A stretch of 5,321 nt of DNA from Spirochaetaceae bacterium. Its GTDB lineage: Bacteria; Spirochaetota; Spirochaetia; Treponematales; Breznakiellaceae. A model generated the notes under the pieces. It made no database searches and had not been told where the DNA came from. It worked only from the letters and a program-made list of their open reading frames with translations. Positions 1-5,265 of this stretch are shown one piece after another. The stretch lies in contig JAITKD010000027.1 of NCBI GenBank assembly GCA_031278575.1, positions 1 through 5,321 of the forward strand. The letters are read 5' to 3'. The position numbers were made by a program, and so were the translations under genes. Every line of letters starts with the position of its first letter. Position 1 is the first letter of the stretch.

Positions 1-28
1 GCACGGAGCGCGCAAGGGATAGAAGCGG

Positions 29-67
29 AATAAGAAATCCCCGCCCCAAGGGCGGGGATTTCTTATT
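29..67. terminator. Perfect 18-bp stem-loop, probable intrinsic (possibly bidirectional) terminator
   Basis: The arms 29-46 and 50-67 are perfectly complementary (18 bp) around a 3-nt loop (CAA). The inner stem is GC-rich (CCCCGCCC/GGGCGGGG) and the outer stem AT-rich, so each strand ends its stem with a T-rich stretch (TTTCTTATT). This is the usual look of a symmetric factor-independent terminator, although the T tract lies inside the stem and is broken by C and A. It probably ends a gene lying to the left of the window; two forward frames close just before it (TAG at 20-22, TAA at 31-33), but too little upstream sequence is present to identify that gene. Confidence 0.7.
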
Positions 68-84
68 AAGAGCGGATAGCCCGG

Positions 85-107
85 TTTCCGGCGCAAAGCG
101 CCGGAAA
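85..107. repeat. Perfect 10-bp inverted repeat (hairpin) in the intergenic region
   Basis: TTTCCGGCGC at 85-94 pairs perfectly with GCGCCGGAAA at 98-107 across an AAA loop. A run of seven A lies downstream on the + strand (115-121), so for a transcript on either strand the T tract is in the wrong place for a classical terminator. It could be an intergenic repeat element, an operator or an RNA-processing site. The rest of 108-260 contains only weak hairpins (for example 139-144 with 156-161, and 182-186 with 190-194) and no gene-like reading frame. Confidence 0.45.
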
Positions 108-260
108 TGCGCCCAAAAAAAGGAACAAAAATTTCTATGCGTTTATCCTGCGGGGAAACGCGCCGGCCGGAATGTGCGGGGGGGTTGTAAACCCTCCGGT
201 TATGAGCCGCGCCCCGTTTTATCTATGCTAATTCCGCGGCTTTCATATTTTTTAGGCGGC

Positions 261-295
261 TTTCCGCCGCGGCCCTTTTCCGGTATACTGCCGCC
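261..295 (+). promoter_or_regulatory. Candidate leaderless promoter of the CPBP remnant (-10 TATACT)
   Basis: A good -10 hexamer, TATACT, lies at 284-289. Exactly 6 nt separate it from the ATG at 296, so +1 would coincide with the start codon. A poor -35-like TTTCCG lies at 261-266 with 17-bp spacing. No Shine-Dalgarno sequence precedes the ATG. The local context TTTTCCGG-TATACT closely matches the one in front of dnaX. The ATG at 296 opens a frame of only 24 codons (stop 368-370) that runs into the damaged CPBP gene, which suggests this is the original promoter and start of that gene. The call rests on position and motif only. Confidence 0.45.
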
Positions 296-345
296 ATGGA
301 GCATCAATTAAACATCCCGCTGGAAATTTTCCGCGCCCTTGCGGT

Positions 346-723
346 GTGCGGCGGCGGTTTAACCTTTTGACAACCGGCGTTATTTTCGGCACGATATGGG
401 GACTTTGGTATGCGCCCCTGGGCCTTATAAAAGGCTCGTATCAGGAGGCCGTGGCGGAAACGGGGCTTGTATATTCGATAAATTTTATGGTGAGCCTGGT
501 ACCCTGTTTGATTATGGACAACTGGCGGTATTACAAAACCAACCGGAATATGCTTTTGGAAATTTTGTTTCATTTTGAAGCGAACTTTTTCAACGAGATT
601 TTCAGGACCCGCCCCGGCAGCAAAATAATACAAACGGTGTTGTTATTGATTTTCTCGGTGGTAATCATCTGCAAGGAAAAGACGTTTTTCTTCAGCAGAT
701 CCCCTGAGGAGATTTTTAGATGA
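346..723 (+). pseudogene. C-terminal half of a CPBP-family (CAAX-type) intramembrane protease, truncated and probably inactive
   Basis: The 125-residue frame (nominal GTG start at 346, open back to 256) reads like the C-terminal half of a CPBP membrane protease. Residues 11-25 match the second conserved motif (GVIFGTIWGLW-x-AP), and residues 74-80 (LFHFEAN) match the third. Hydrophobic segments lie near 8-28, 41-57 and 94-109, and a basic tail ends at 125. CPBP proteins are usually more than 200 residues and need an upstream EExxxR motif, which is absent here. The normal catalytic His of the WGLWH motif is Tyr22 (TAT at 409-411, one base from CAT). A promoter-like element and an ATG at 296 lie upstream in a different frame that stops at 368-370, so an internal deletion or frameshift near 340-360 is the simplest explanation. 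The C-terminal part has no stops, so the decay may be recent; expression as a short membrane protein is not excluded. Confidence 0.7.
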
Positions 724-768
724 GGGGGCCTCCGGGAACCCGGTGATTATCAGCTTTTTCCCGCCCCC

Positions 769-803
769 TTTACTCGACGGCTTTTAACGGTGATACTTAT
801 GCC
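769..803 (+). promoter_or_regulatory. Candidate leaderless promoter of the AlaX gene
   Basis: A -35-like TTTACT (769-774) and a -10-like GATACT (792-797) are separated by 17 bp. The -10 box ends 6 nt before the ATG at 804, so transcription would begin on the start codon. There is no Shine-Dalgarno sequence in the preceding 20 nt. The T-rich then CGG context before the hexamer (TTTTAACGGT) resembles that of the other promoters in this window. A short GC hairpin (CCGGG/CCCGG around 733-744) after the CPBP stop may separate the two transcription units, but its loop is too tight to call a terminator. Confidence 0.5.
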
Positions 804-2021
804 ATGAAAACCGAAAGAGCCTATTACGGGGAGACCGGGGATGTTTTTCACGCGGAAATCCGGGAACTCAAGCCCTGGGGGGATAAAACCGCCCTTATTC
901 TGGACAGGACCATTTTTTATCCCGAGGGAGGGGGCCAGAGCGCCGACCGGGGGACGATCAACGGGTTTCCCCTCCTGGATGTGCGGGAAGAGGGGGGGGA
1001 GATCCTGCACCTCCTTTCCGCCGGGGATGGGGCCGTGCTGAAGCCCGGTCCCGGAGAACTAGTCCTGGACCGTGTCCGGCGCCGGGATTTTACCGTCCAC
1101 CATACGGCCCAGCACCTCCTTTCGGGGACCATCCTCCGCTTAACCGGGTTTCCCACGGTGTCCATGCGTTTGGGGGACGAGGTCTGTACGATTGACGTGG
1201 ACGCCCCCGCCTTCCCGGAGGAAACCATCATCGCCGTGGAAGAGGCGGTCCAGGACGCGGTGGAGGCGGACGCCCCGGTGGTGATTCACCTCTGTCCCCC
1301 GGAAAACCTGGGGGACTTCCCCCTCCGAAAGGTCCCCCCCCAGGGGGAGGAGGTGATCCGGGTGGTGGAGATCCGGGGGAATGACTTTTCCCCCTGCTGC
1401 GGCACCCACCTGGATTCCACCGCCCACATCGGTATGCTGCGGATAGTGGGCGCGGAAAAGTACAAGGGCAAAACCCGGCTCTCCTTTATCGCCGGCCGCC
1501 GGGTCCTTCGGGACAGCCGGCTGCTCGGAAAAAACGCCGGCGCCGCCTCCCGGGCGCTCAAGGTTCCGGTGGCGGAGACCGGCGCCGGGGTGTTGGCCCT
1601 GCTGGACCGGACGAAAGAGCTTGAGCGGAAGCTCAAGGCCCTGGAAGAGGAGAACGCGGCGGCCAAGGCCGCGGCCCTGCTCCAAAAAGCCGGAGTGCCC
1701 CCGCCGGACGGCGGCGGAGACCTTCCCGGTTCGGGAATCCTGGTGGCGCGGTCCTTCCCGGATGCGGGGATAAACGAGGTCCTCTCCATAGGCAGGGCCG
1801 CCCAAAAACTCACCGGGGCCCTTGTCGTGCTGGCCGCGGAGGGGGAGTTTAAATTTGCCGCCTTTTGTTCCGACAAAAAGGCACGGCTGCCTTCAATTTT
1901 AAAGGAACCCATGGAAGCCCGGGGGGGACACGGCGGGGGCGGCCCGTCTTTTTTTCAGGGGGTTTTCCCCGGACGGCAGGAACTGGAACTTTTCCTTGCG
2001 GCCCTTCCCAAAACCTTTTAA
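804..2021 (+). CDS. alaX: Alanyl-tRNA editing protein, long AlaX type (AlaRS editing domain plus DHHA1 domain)
   Basis: Stand-alone homologue of the editing half of alanyl-tRNA synthetase. Such proteins hydrolyse Ser (or Gly) wrongly attached to tRNA-Ala in the cytosol. At 405 residues it has the long AlaX architecture. The N-terminal beta-barrel region carries FYPEGGGQ (38-45). The zinc-dependent editing domain carries HHTAQH (99-104), whose H100 and H104 form HxxxH, and CCGTH (198-202), whose C198 and H202 form CxxxH, so all four expected metal ligands are present. A charged, Ala-rich coiled-coil stretch covers about 265-295. The C-terminal DHHA1-like domain (about 310-400) has the Gly-rich GGHGGGG at 374-380. 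No AlaRS catalytic domain precedes it. The ATG at 804 is the first plausible start (the frame is open only from 747) and fits the leaderless promoter. The gene stops 19 nt before the SRP RNA and its end overlaps that RNA's promoter. Family assignment is firm; in vivo specificity is inferred. Confidence 0.92.
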   Translation: MKTERAYYGETGDVFHAEIRELKPWGDKTALILDRTIFYPEGGGQSADRGTINGFPLLDVREEGGEILHLLSAGDGAVLKPGPGELVLDRVRRRDFTVHHTAQHLLSGTILRLTGFPTVSMRLGDEVCTIDVDAPAFPEETIIAVEEAVQDAVEADAPVVIHLCPPENLGDFPLRKVPPQGEEVIRVVEIRGNDFSPCCGTHLDSTAHIGMLRIVGAEKYKGKTRLSFIAGRRVLRDSRLLGKNAGAASRALKVPVAETGAGVLALLDRTKELERKLKALEEENAAAKAAALLQKAGVPPPDGGGDLPGSGILVARSFPDAGINEVLSIGRAAQKLTGALVVLAAEGEFKFAAFCSDKKARLPSILKEPMEARGGHGGGGPSFFQGVFPGRQELELFLAALPKTF

Positions 2022-2033
2022 ACGTGGTATCAT
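2005..2033 (+). promoter_or_regulatory. Candidate promoter of the SRP RNA gene
   Basis: A -10-like TATCAT lies at 2028-2033, 7 nt before the predicted 5' end of the SRP RNA (2041). A TTCCCA at 2005-2010 gives a 4/6 match to a -35 box with 17-bp spacing. The element begins inside the last codons of the AlaX gene and spans its stop codon, so the RNA gene appears to have its own promoter embedded in the 3' end of its neighbour. The preceding TTTTAAACGTGG resembles the context of the alaX promoter. Confidence 0.5.
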
Positions 2034-2040
2034 ACAAATT

Positions 2041-2148
2041 CCCCGCATCCAGGACCCATGCGAATAGGCCGCGCCTAACCCCGCCAGGTCCGGAAGGAAG
2101 CAACGGTAAGCGTTTGTTTATGGCGCCGTGGCCCCCCTGGGTGCGGGG
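2041..2148 (+). ncRNA. ffs: Signal recognition particle RNA, small bacterial (4.5S) type
   Basis: RNA scaffold of the bacterial signal recognition particle, which binds Ffh and guides ribosomes making membrane proteins to FtsY. The diagnostic Ffh-binding core is at 2084-2103, with the GGAA tetraloop at 2092-2095 closed by TCC/GG pairs and the asymmetric AGCAA side. CCG (2081-2083) pairs with CGG (2104-2106) just outside it. The ends form a closing helix: 2041-2053 pairs with 2136-2148 over 13 bp, with one G-U. The length of about 108 nt and the lack of room for an Alu domain indicate the short 4.5S form rather than the long Bacillus form. Ends are inferred from the helix and may be off by a few nucleotides. 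It lies between alaX and dnaX; an SRP RNA gene before dnaX is also known in Bacillus subtilis. Confidence 0.93.
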
Positions 2149-2156
2149 TTTTTTTT
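2136..2156 (+). terminator. Terminator of the SRP RNA: closing helix followed by T8
   Basis: The 3' strand of the SRP RNA closing helix (2136-2148, pairing with 2041-2053) ends in GCGGGG and is followed directly by eight T (2149-2156). A stable GC helix plus a U tract is the standard intrinsic-terminator layout, so the mature RNA's own terminal helix appears to serve as terminator. The T tract also lies where the -35 region of the dnaX promoter would be. Confidence 0.65.
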
Positions 2157-2183
2157 AAGTCCCTTTCCGGGTATACTAGAATT
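2149..2183 (+). promoter_or_regulatory. Candidate leaderless promoter of dnaX (-10 TATACT)
   Basis: TATACT at 2172-2177 is a strong -10 match and ends 6 nt before the dnaX ATG (2184), which would put +1 on the start codon. The -35 region at 17-bp spacing falls in the T8 tract of the SRP RNA terminator and has no clear consensus. No Shine-Dalgarno sequence is present before the ATG. TTTCCGGG precedes the hexamer, nearly the same context as the TATACT at 284-289. Confidence 0.55.
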
Positions 2184-3953
2184 ATGGCTTATGAAGTAAC
2201 CGCTACCAGGCGGCGTCCGAAAACCTTTGATGAACTGGCGGGACAGGATTTTGTGGCCGCCACCCTCAAGAGTTCCATTGAAACCGGCCGGATAGCCCAC
2301 GCATATCTTTTTTCCGGCCCCCGGGGCTGCGGTAAAACCAGCGCCGCCCGGATCCTCGCCCGTTCCCTCAACTGCGAAAAGGGCCCCACCGCGGCGCCCT
2401 GTGGGGTGTGTTCCAGTTGTTTGGAGATCAGCCGGGGGGCGAGTATGGATATCATCGAGATCGACGGGGCTTCCAATAACGGCGTCAACGATGTCCGCCA
2501 GATAAAAGACGAAGTCCTTTTTCCCCCCAATTCGGGACGGTATAAGGTGTATATTATCGACGAAGTCCATATGCTTTCCACCCCCGCCTTTAACGCCCTG
2601 CTCAAAACCATTGAGGAACCTCCTCCGTATATCATTTTTATATTTGCCACCACCGAACTCCACAAGGTGCCGGCCACCATAAAAAGCCGGTGCCAGCAGT
2701 TCAATTTCAGGCTCATTCCCCTGGAGACCATCCAGGGGATCCTCAAAACCACCTGCGGGGAGATGCGGATAGAGGCCGAGGATGAGGCCCTGTTTTGGAT
2801 AGCCAAGGAATCTACCGGGAGCCTCCGGGACGCCTATACGATTTTTGATCAGGTGGTTTCCTTTTCCGATGGGGTTATCCGGGCGGCCCTGATCCGGGAG
2901 AAGCTGGGACTGGTCGGCCTGGACACCCTGAACGCCCTGGCGGAAGCCTGTACCGCGGGGGATAACTCCCGGGCGTTTTCCCTCATCGACGGGAGCCTTG
3001 ACGCGGGGGTGGCGGTGGAACAGTTGGTGATCGATATGGCCGGATATTACCGGAACCTGCTGCTTTTAAAAAACGGGGTGAACCGGGAGTCTGTTTTGGG
3101 GTATAGGCCGGAACGTTTTTCCGCTTTGGCCCTTAATACCCTGGATTCGATCCACCTGGAACGGGCCCTTTCGATCCTCCTGGACCTCTACCGGGATATC
3201 CGGTACTCGGTTTCCCCCCGGTTCGAGCTTGAAACCGCGGTATCAAAACTCTGCTGGCTTACCCAATGGGTTTCTCCCCGGGAACTCCGGGCGGCCATAG
3301 CCGGGGCCCAGGATGCCCTGGGGATCGGCCGGGAAGGCCCCGCCGGGAAAGGAGGGGTAGCGCTCCCTTTAGCCGGGCCGGGGCGGAACCAGGCCCCGGC
3401 TGAAACACCCCTGTCCCCGGAAGGGTTTGAGGGGAACCGTACCGCGGATCACGGGAGCGCCTTTTCCGAGGGGTTTAAGCGGTTTATGGCCGCCCGGGAA
3501 ACCTCCGGGGAGGAGCCTCCCCCGGATGATGAAGACCCTTTTTTCGGGGGCGAGGGCCGGGCCGGAAACGCTGAGGTTGAAGCGCCGCCTCCCCCGGAGG
3601 AGGCGGCCCCCGGAGGGGGGGATGAACTTTCCCGGCTGCGGGCCGCCCTCATCGCCGGCCTCAATTCAAAATGGGGGCTTCTTGCTTCGGGGCTGGAAAA
3701 ATCCCTGCCCTGGGAATGGGCCGGGGATAAACTCATCATTCCTGTCCGGGATTCCCTGGGGATGGACCTGCTTAAAAAGGACGCTCCCCTTATCCGGGAA
3801 ACCCTGGCCCGGATAAGGGGGGGGCCTTTGTCCTTTGACGTGGTGGTGGGGAATACCCCCCCCGAAGCCGGTCCCGGAGAAAGGCCGGCCCTCTCCCCCC
3901 AGGCGGAGATGGTCTGCCGGATGTTCCGGGGGACGGTGGTTAAGAATGGGTAA
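2184..3953 (+). CDS. dnaX: DNA polymerase III subunit tau (and possibly gamma), clamp-loader ATPase DnaX
   Basis: Clamp-loader ATPase of the replicative polymerase: it opens and loads the beta clamp and tethers polymerase cores at the fork. The 589-residue protein has the full set of motifs: Walker A GPRGCGKT (45-52), four zinc-module cysteines (C64, C73, C76, C79), Walker B IIDEVH (124-129), the sensor-1 region FATTELHK (154-161), the SRC arginine finger (168-170) and sensor-2 GSLR (212-215). The oligomerisation (collar) domain runs to about residue 360. An acidic Pro/Gly-rich linker (about 375-480) follows, then a C-terminal tau-like domain (480-589). The N-terminus MAYEVTATRRRP is typical of the family and supports the ATG at 2184. 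It heads the dnaX-ebfC-recR cluster, with 93 nt to ebfC. An in-frame slippery sequence lies at codons 294-297. Confidence 0.96.
   Translation: MAYEVTATRRRPKTFDELAGQDFVAATLKSSIETGRIAHAYLFSGPRGCGKTSAARILARSLNCEKGPTAAPCGVCSSCLEISRGASMDIIEIDGASNNGVNDVRQIKDEVLFPPNSGRYKVYIIDEVHMLSTPAFNALLKTIEEPPPYIIFIFATTELHKVPATIKSRCQQFNFRLIPLETIQGILKTTCGEMRIEAEDEALFWIAKESTGSLRDAYTIFDQVVSFSDGVIRAALIREKLGLVGLDTLNALAEACTAGDNSRAFSLIDGSLDAGVAVEQLVIDMAGYYRNLLLLKNGVNRESVLGYRPERFSALALNTLDSIHLERALSILLDLYRDIRYSVSPRFELETAVSKLCWLTQWVSPRELRAAIAGAQDALGIGREGPAGKGGVALPLAGPGRNQAPAETPLSPEGFEGNRTADHGSAFSEGFKRFMAARETSGEEPPPDDEDPFFGGEGRAGNAEVEAPPPPEEAAPGGGDELSRLRAALIAGLNSKWGLLASGLEKSLPWEWAGDKLIIPVRDSLGMDLLKKDAPLIRETLARIRGGPLSFDVVVGNTPPEAGPGERPALSPQAEMVCRMFRGTVVKNG
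3065..3074 (+). other. Candidate -1 slippery sequence inside dnaX
   Basis: In the zero frame the mRNA reads CTT TTA AAA AAC, which contains two overlapping heptamers of the X XXY YYZ type: T TTA AAA (3065-3071) and A AAA AAC (3068-3074). A -1 slip would add about ten residues and end at TAG 3104-3106, giving a product of about 307 residues. That product keeps the ATPase motifs but loses the rest of the collar domain, so it would not be a normal gamma subunit. No clear upstream SD-like stimulator is visible. The motif is real; its function is unproven. Confidence 0.3.
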
Positions 3954-4009
3954 TTGGAGGAGCCGGTTTCAAAACCCGTCCGCTTTCTCTCTTAAATTTA
4001 AGGCTGCCG

Positions 4010-4026
4010 GACAAGTTCCGCTTGTC
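4010..4026 (+). other. Small hairpin in the dnaX-ebfC gap
   Basis: GACAAG (4010-4015) pairs with CTTGTC (4021-4026) around the loop TTCCG, followed by TTTC. It lies 20 nt before the ebfC start codon and 9 nt before its SD. The stem is only 6 bp (7 with a G-T pair) and the T run is 3 nt, so it is at most a weak terminator, attenuator or processing site. It may modulate ebfC-recR expression relative to dnaX. The rest of 3954-4046 shows an AT-rich patch (3990-4000) but no clear promoter. Confidence 0.35.
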
Positions 4027-4035
4027 TTTCAATTC

Positions 4036-4046
4036 GGAGTTAAATC
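4036..4046 (+). promoter_or_regulatory. Shine-Dalgarno site of ebfC
   Basis: GGAG at 4036-4039 is followed by a 7-nt spacer and the ATG at 4047. This is a normal ribosome binding site and fixes the ebfC start. It is notable here because the three promoter-proximal starts at 296, 804 and 2184 have none. Confidence 0.7.
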
Positions 4047-4379
4047 ATGAATATAAATCCCTTTGACATTCTAAAAAACGCCCAAAAATTACAGGAACAG
4101 ATGGGTTCTTTCCAGGAAAAGCTGGGGACCATCAGGGCCACCGGTTCCGCCGGGGGCGGGATGGTGGAGGTGGACCTGAACGGCCGGTTGGAACTTCTGG
4201 CCGTAAGGATAGCCCCGGAGGCGGCGGACCCTCGGGAGGTTGAGATGCTTCAAGACCTGATCATCGCGGCCTTTACCGCTGCCATGGAAAAGGTCAAGGA
4301 GGCGATTAATCAGGAGATGGGCGCCCTGGCGGGGGGTATGGGGCTGCCGAATTTTCCCGGCTTTCCGGGGCTTTCATGA
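4047..4379 (+). CDS. ebfC: YbaB/EbfC family nucleoid-associated DNA-binding protein
   Basis: Small dimeric DNA-binding protein of the YbaB/EbfC family, thought to bind DNA in a tweezer-like fashion and influence nucleoid structure or gene expression. The 110-residue length is normal. A helical N-terminus (about 6-30, KNAQKLQEQMGSFQEKL) is followed by the family-typical Gly-rich turn and strand GSAGGGMVEVDLNGR (33-47), a second strand (48-56) and a long C-terminal helix (64-92). The tail (94-110) is Gly/Pro/Phe-rich and probably disordered. The start is set by a good SD. Its stop overlaps the recR start (ATGA), so the two are probably translationally coupled. Position between dnaX and recR is the classical one for this family; the Borrelia member EbfC gave the name. 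The exact role in this organism is inferred. Confidence 0.92.
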   Translation: MNINPFDILKNAQKLQEQMGSFQEKLGTIRATGSAGGGMVEVDLNGRLELLAVRIAPEAADPREVEMLQDLIIAAFTAAMEKVKEAINQEMGALAGGMGLPNFPGFPGLS

Positions 4380-4990
4380 ATTTATCCGGGGATACCAAAG
4401 GGCCCAATGCCCTGGACCGGATGACGGCGCTCCTGGCAAAACTGCCGGGGATCGGCAAAAAGACCGCGGGCCGGTTGACGTATTTTATCCTGGATACGGA
4501 CCCCAGCTACGCCCGGATGCTGGCGGAACAGCTTTTGACCCTCCATTCATCCATCAAACGTTGTTCCCGCTGCGGAAGTTTTACCGAAACCGACCCTTGT
4601 CCCATCTGCCTGGATCCCGGCCGGGACGGTCTTATCCTCTGCGTGGTGGAACGGGCCCAGGATGTGCGGGTTATCGAGGAATCCCGGGAATTCCGGGGCC
4701 GCTTCCACGTTTTAGGGGGCCTTATCGCCCCCCTGGAGGGGGTCGGCCCAGACGACCTTACCATCGGTCAACTGCTCAACCGGGTCCGCCGGGAAGGGAT
4801 TCGGGAGGTGATCCTCGCGATGAACCCCACGGTGGAGGGGGACACCACGGCCCTCTACCTGCAAAAGGTCCTTAAAGATACGGGCGCCGAAGTTACCCGC
4901 CTTGCCTCGGGCCTCCCCGTAGGGGGGGACTTGGAATACGCCGACCGGCTCACCCTGTCCCGAAGTTTCCGGGGAAGGGTTAAGTTATAA
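4376..4990 (+). CDS. recR: Recombination mediator protein RecR
   Basis: Ring-forming DNA-binding protein of the RecFOR pathway that, with RecO/RecF, helps load RecA on SSB-coated gaps. The 204-residue length is normal. Visible domains in order: helix-hairpin-helix with LPGIGKKTAGRL (23-34), a C4 zinc finger with C63, C66, C75 and C78, a Toprim domain with VVE (90-92), HVLGGLIAPLEGVGP (111-125) and AMNPTVEGDTTALYL (148-162), and the C-terminal GLPVGGDLEYADRLTL (179-194). All hallmark residues are intact. The ATG at 4376 overlaps the ebfC stop by 4 nt and lacks a strong SD, indicating coupling; a later Met16 is possible but would leave less than the usual N-terminus. It is the last gene of the cluster and is followed directly by the palindromic repeat array, with no ordinary terminator. 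Confidence 0.95.
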   Translation: MNLSGDTKGPNALDRMTALLAKLPGIGKKTAGRLTYFILDTDPSYARMLAEQLLTLHSSIKRCSRCGSFTETDPCPICLDPGRDGLILCVVERAQDVRVIEESREFRGRFHVLGGLIAPLEGVGPDDLTIGQLLNRVRREGIREVILAMNPTVEGDTTALYLQKVLKDTGAEVTRLASGLPVGGDLEYADRLTLSRSFRGRVKL

Positions 4991-5181
4991 GGGGAGGGTC
5001 TGACCCCCAGGGGGAGGGTCTGACCCCAGGGGAGGGCTGACCCCCGGGGGAGGTCTGGCCCCAAGAGGTCTGACCCCAGGAGAGGGTCTGACCCCACGAG
5101 AGGGCTGACCCCCGGGGGAGGGTCTGACCCCCGGAGAGGGCTGGTCCCGGGAAGGGTCTGACCCCCAAGCGGTCTGACCCT
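4991..5181. repeat. Degenerate tandem array of about 11 short palindromic units (core GGGTC-T-GACCC)
   Basis: Starting right after the recR stop, about 11 imperfect units of 14-19 bp follow each other without spacers. The approximate starts are 4991, 5010, 5029, 5046, 5065, 5079, 5097, 5114, 5133, 5149 and 5168. The best unit is GGGGAGGGTCTGACCCCCA, whose core GGGTCTGACCC is a perfect odd palindrome with a central T. Variants include GGGCTGACCC (units 3 and 7) and GGCTGGTCCC (unit 9). Unit junctions such as CCCCCGGGGG are themselves palindromic. A higher-order duplication is visible: 5011-5053 matches 5079-5121 with about 3 mismatches, a 68-bp offset of four units. Unit lengths vary, so no reading frame is kept and it is not protein-coding. 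It may act as a transcription stop, protein-binding array or mobile palindromic repeat; its role is unknown. Confidence 0.85.
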
Positions 5182-5234
5182 AACAGACAGCGCATCACCC
5201 CCCGTGTTGCGCCACGTAAAAAACGAACCATGCG

Positions 5235-5265
5235 TAAGTCTAAGTCCTTACAGGAATTAGACTTA
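5235..5265. repeat. Strong imperfect hairpin with TAAGTC repeats
   Basis: TAAGTCTAA (5235-5243) pairs with TTAGACTTA (5257-5265) over 9 bp. After one G/A mismatch, TCCT (5245-5248) pairs with AGGA (5252-5255) around a TAC loop. TAAGTC also occurs as a direct tandem pair (5235-5240, 5241-5246). AT-rich composition sets it apart from the GC-rich array. There is no T tract next to the stem on either strand, so an operator, a mobile-element end or an RNA structure fits better than a terminator. The surrounding 5182-5321 shows no gene; a T6 run at 5294-5299 has no convincing stem before it. Confidence 0.5.

Noticed and set aside
3..311. A forward frame of about 102 codons open from the window edge to TAA at 309-311
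   Set aside because: Its translation is Arg/Pro/Lys-rich with no recognisable family, it runs through two perfect hairpins and a promoter-like element, and it has no supported start; openness is expected in GC-rich DNA.
304..633. Minus-strand frame of 109 codons opposite the CPBP remnant
   Set aside because: The forward strand carries recognisable CPBP motifs, whereas the reverse frame has none.
1140..1805. Minus-strand frame of 221 codons opposite the AlaX gene
   Set aside because: It is antisense to a well-supported gene with intact motifs; long antisense frames are common in GC-rich coding DNA and this one shows no domain.
2118..2663. Minus-strand frame of 181 codons opposite the SRP RNA end and dnaX
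   Set aside because: It overlaps the DnaX ATPase domain and SRP RNA and shows no protein family; treated as a shadow.
4991..5181. CRISPR array
   Set aside because: Units abut each other with no unique spacers, are only 14-19 bp long, vary along the array, and no cas gene is nearby.
4980..5231. Minus-strand frame of 83 codons with GQTL/WGQT repeats, and a second minus frame with GSDPL-type repeats
   Set aside because: Both are by-products of the tandem palindrome array: unit lengths vary (14-19 bp), so the frame is not preserved, and no start with an RBS is seen.
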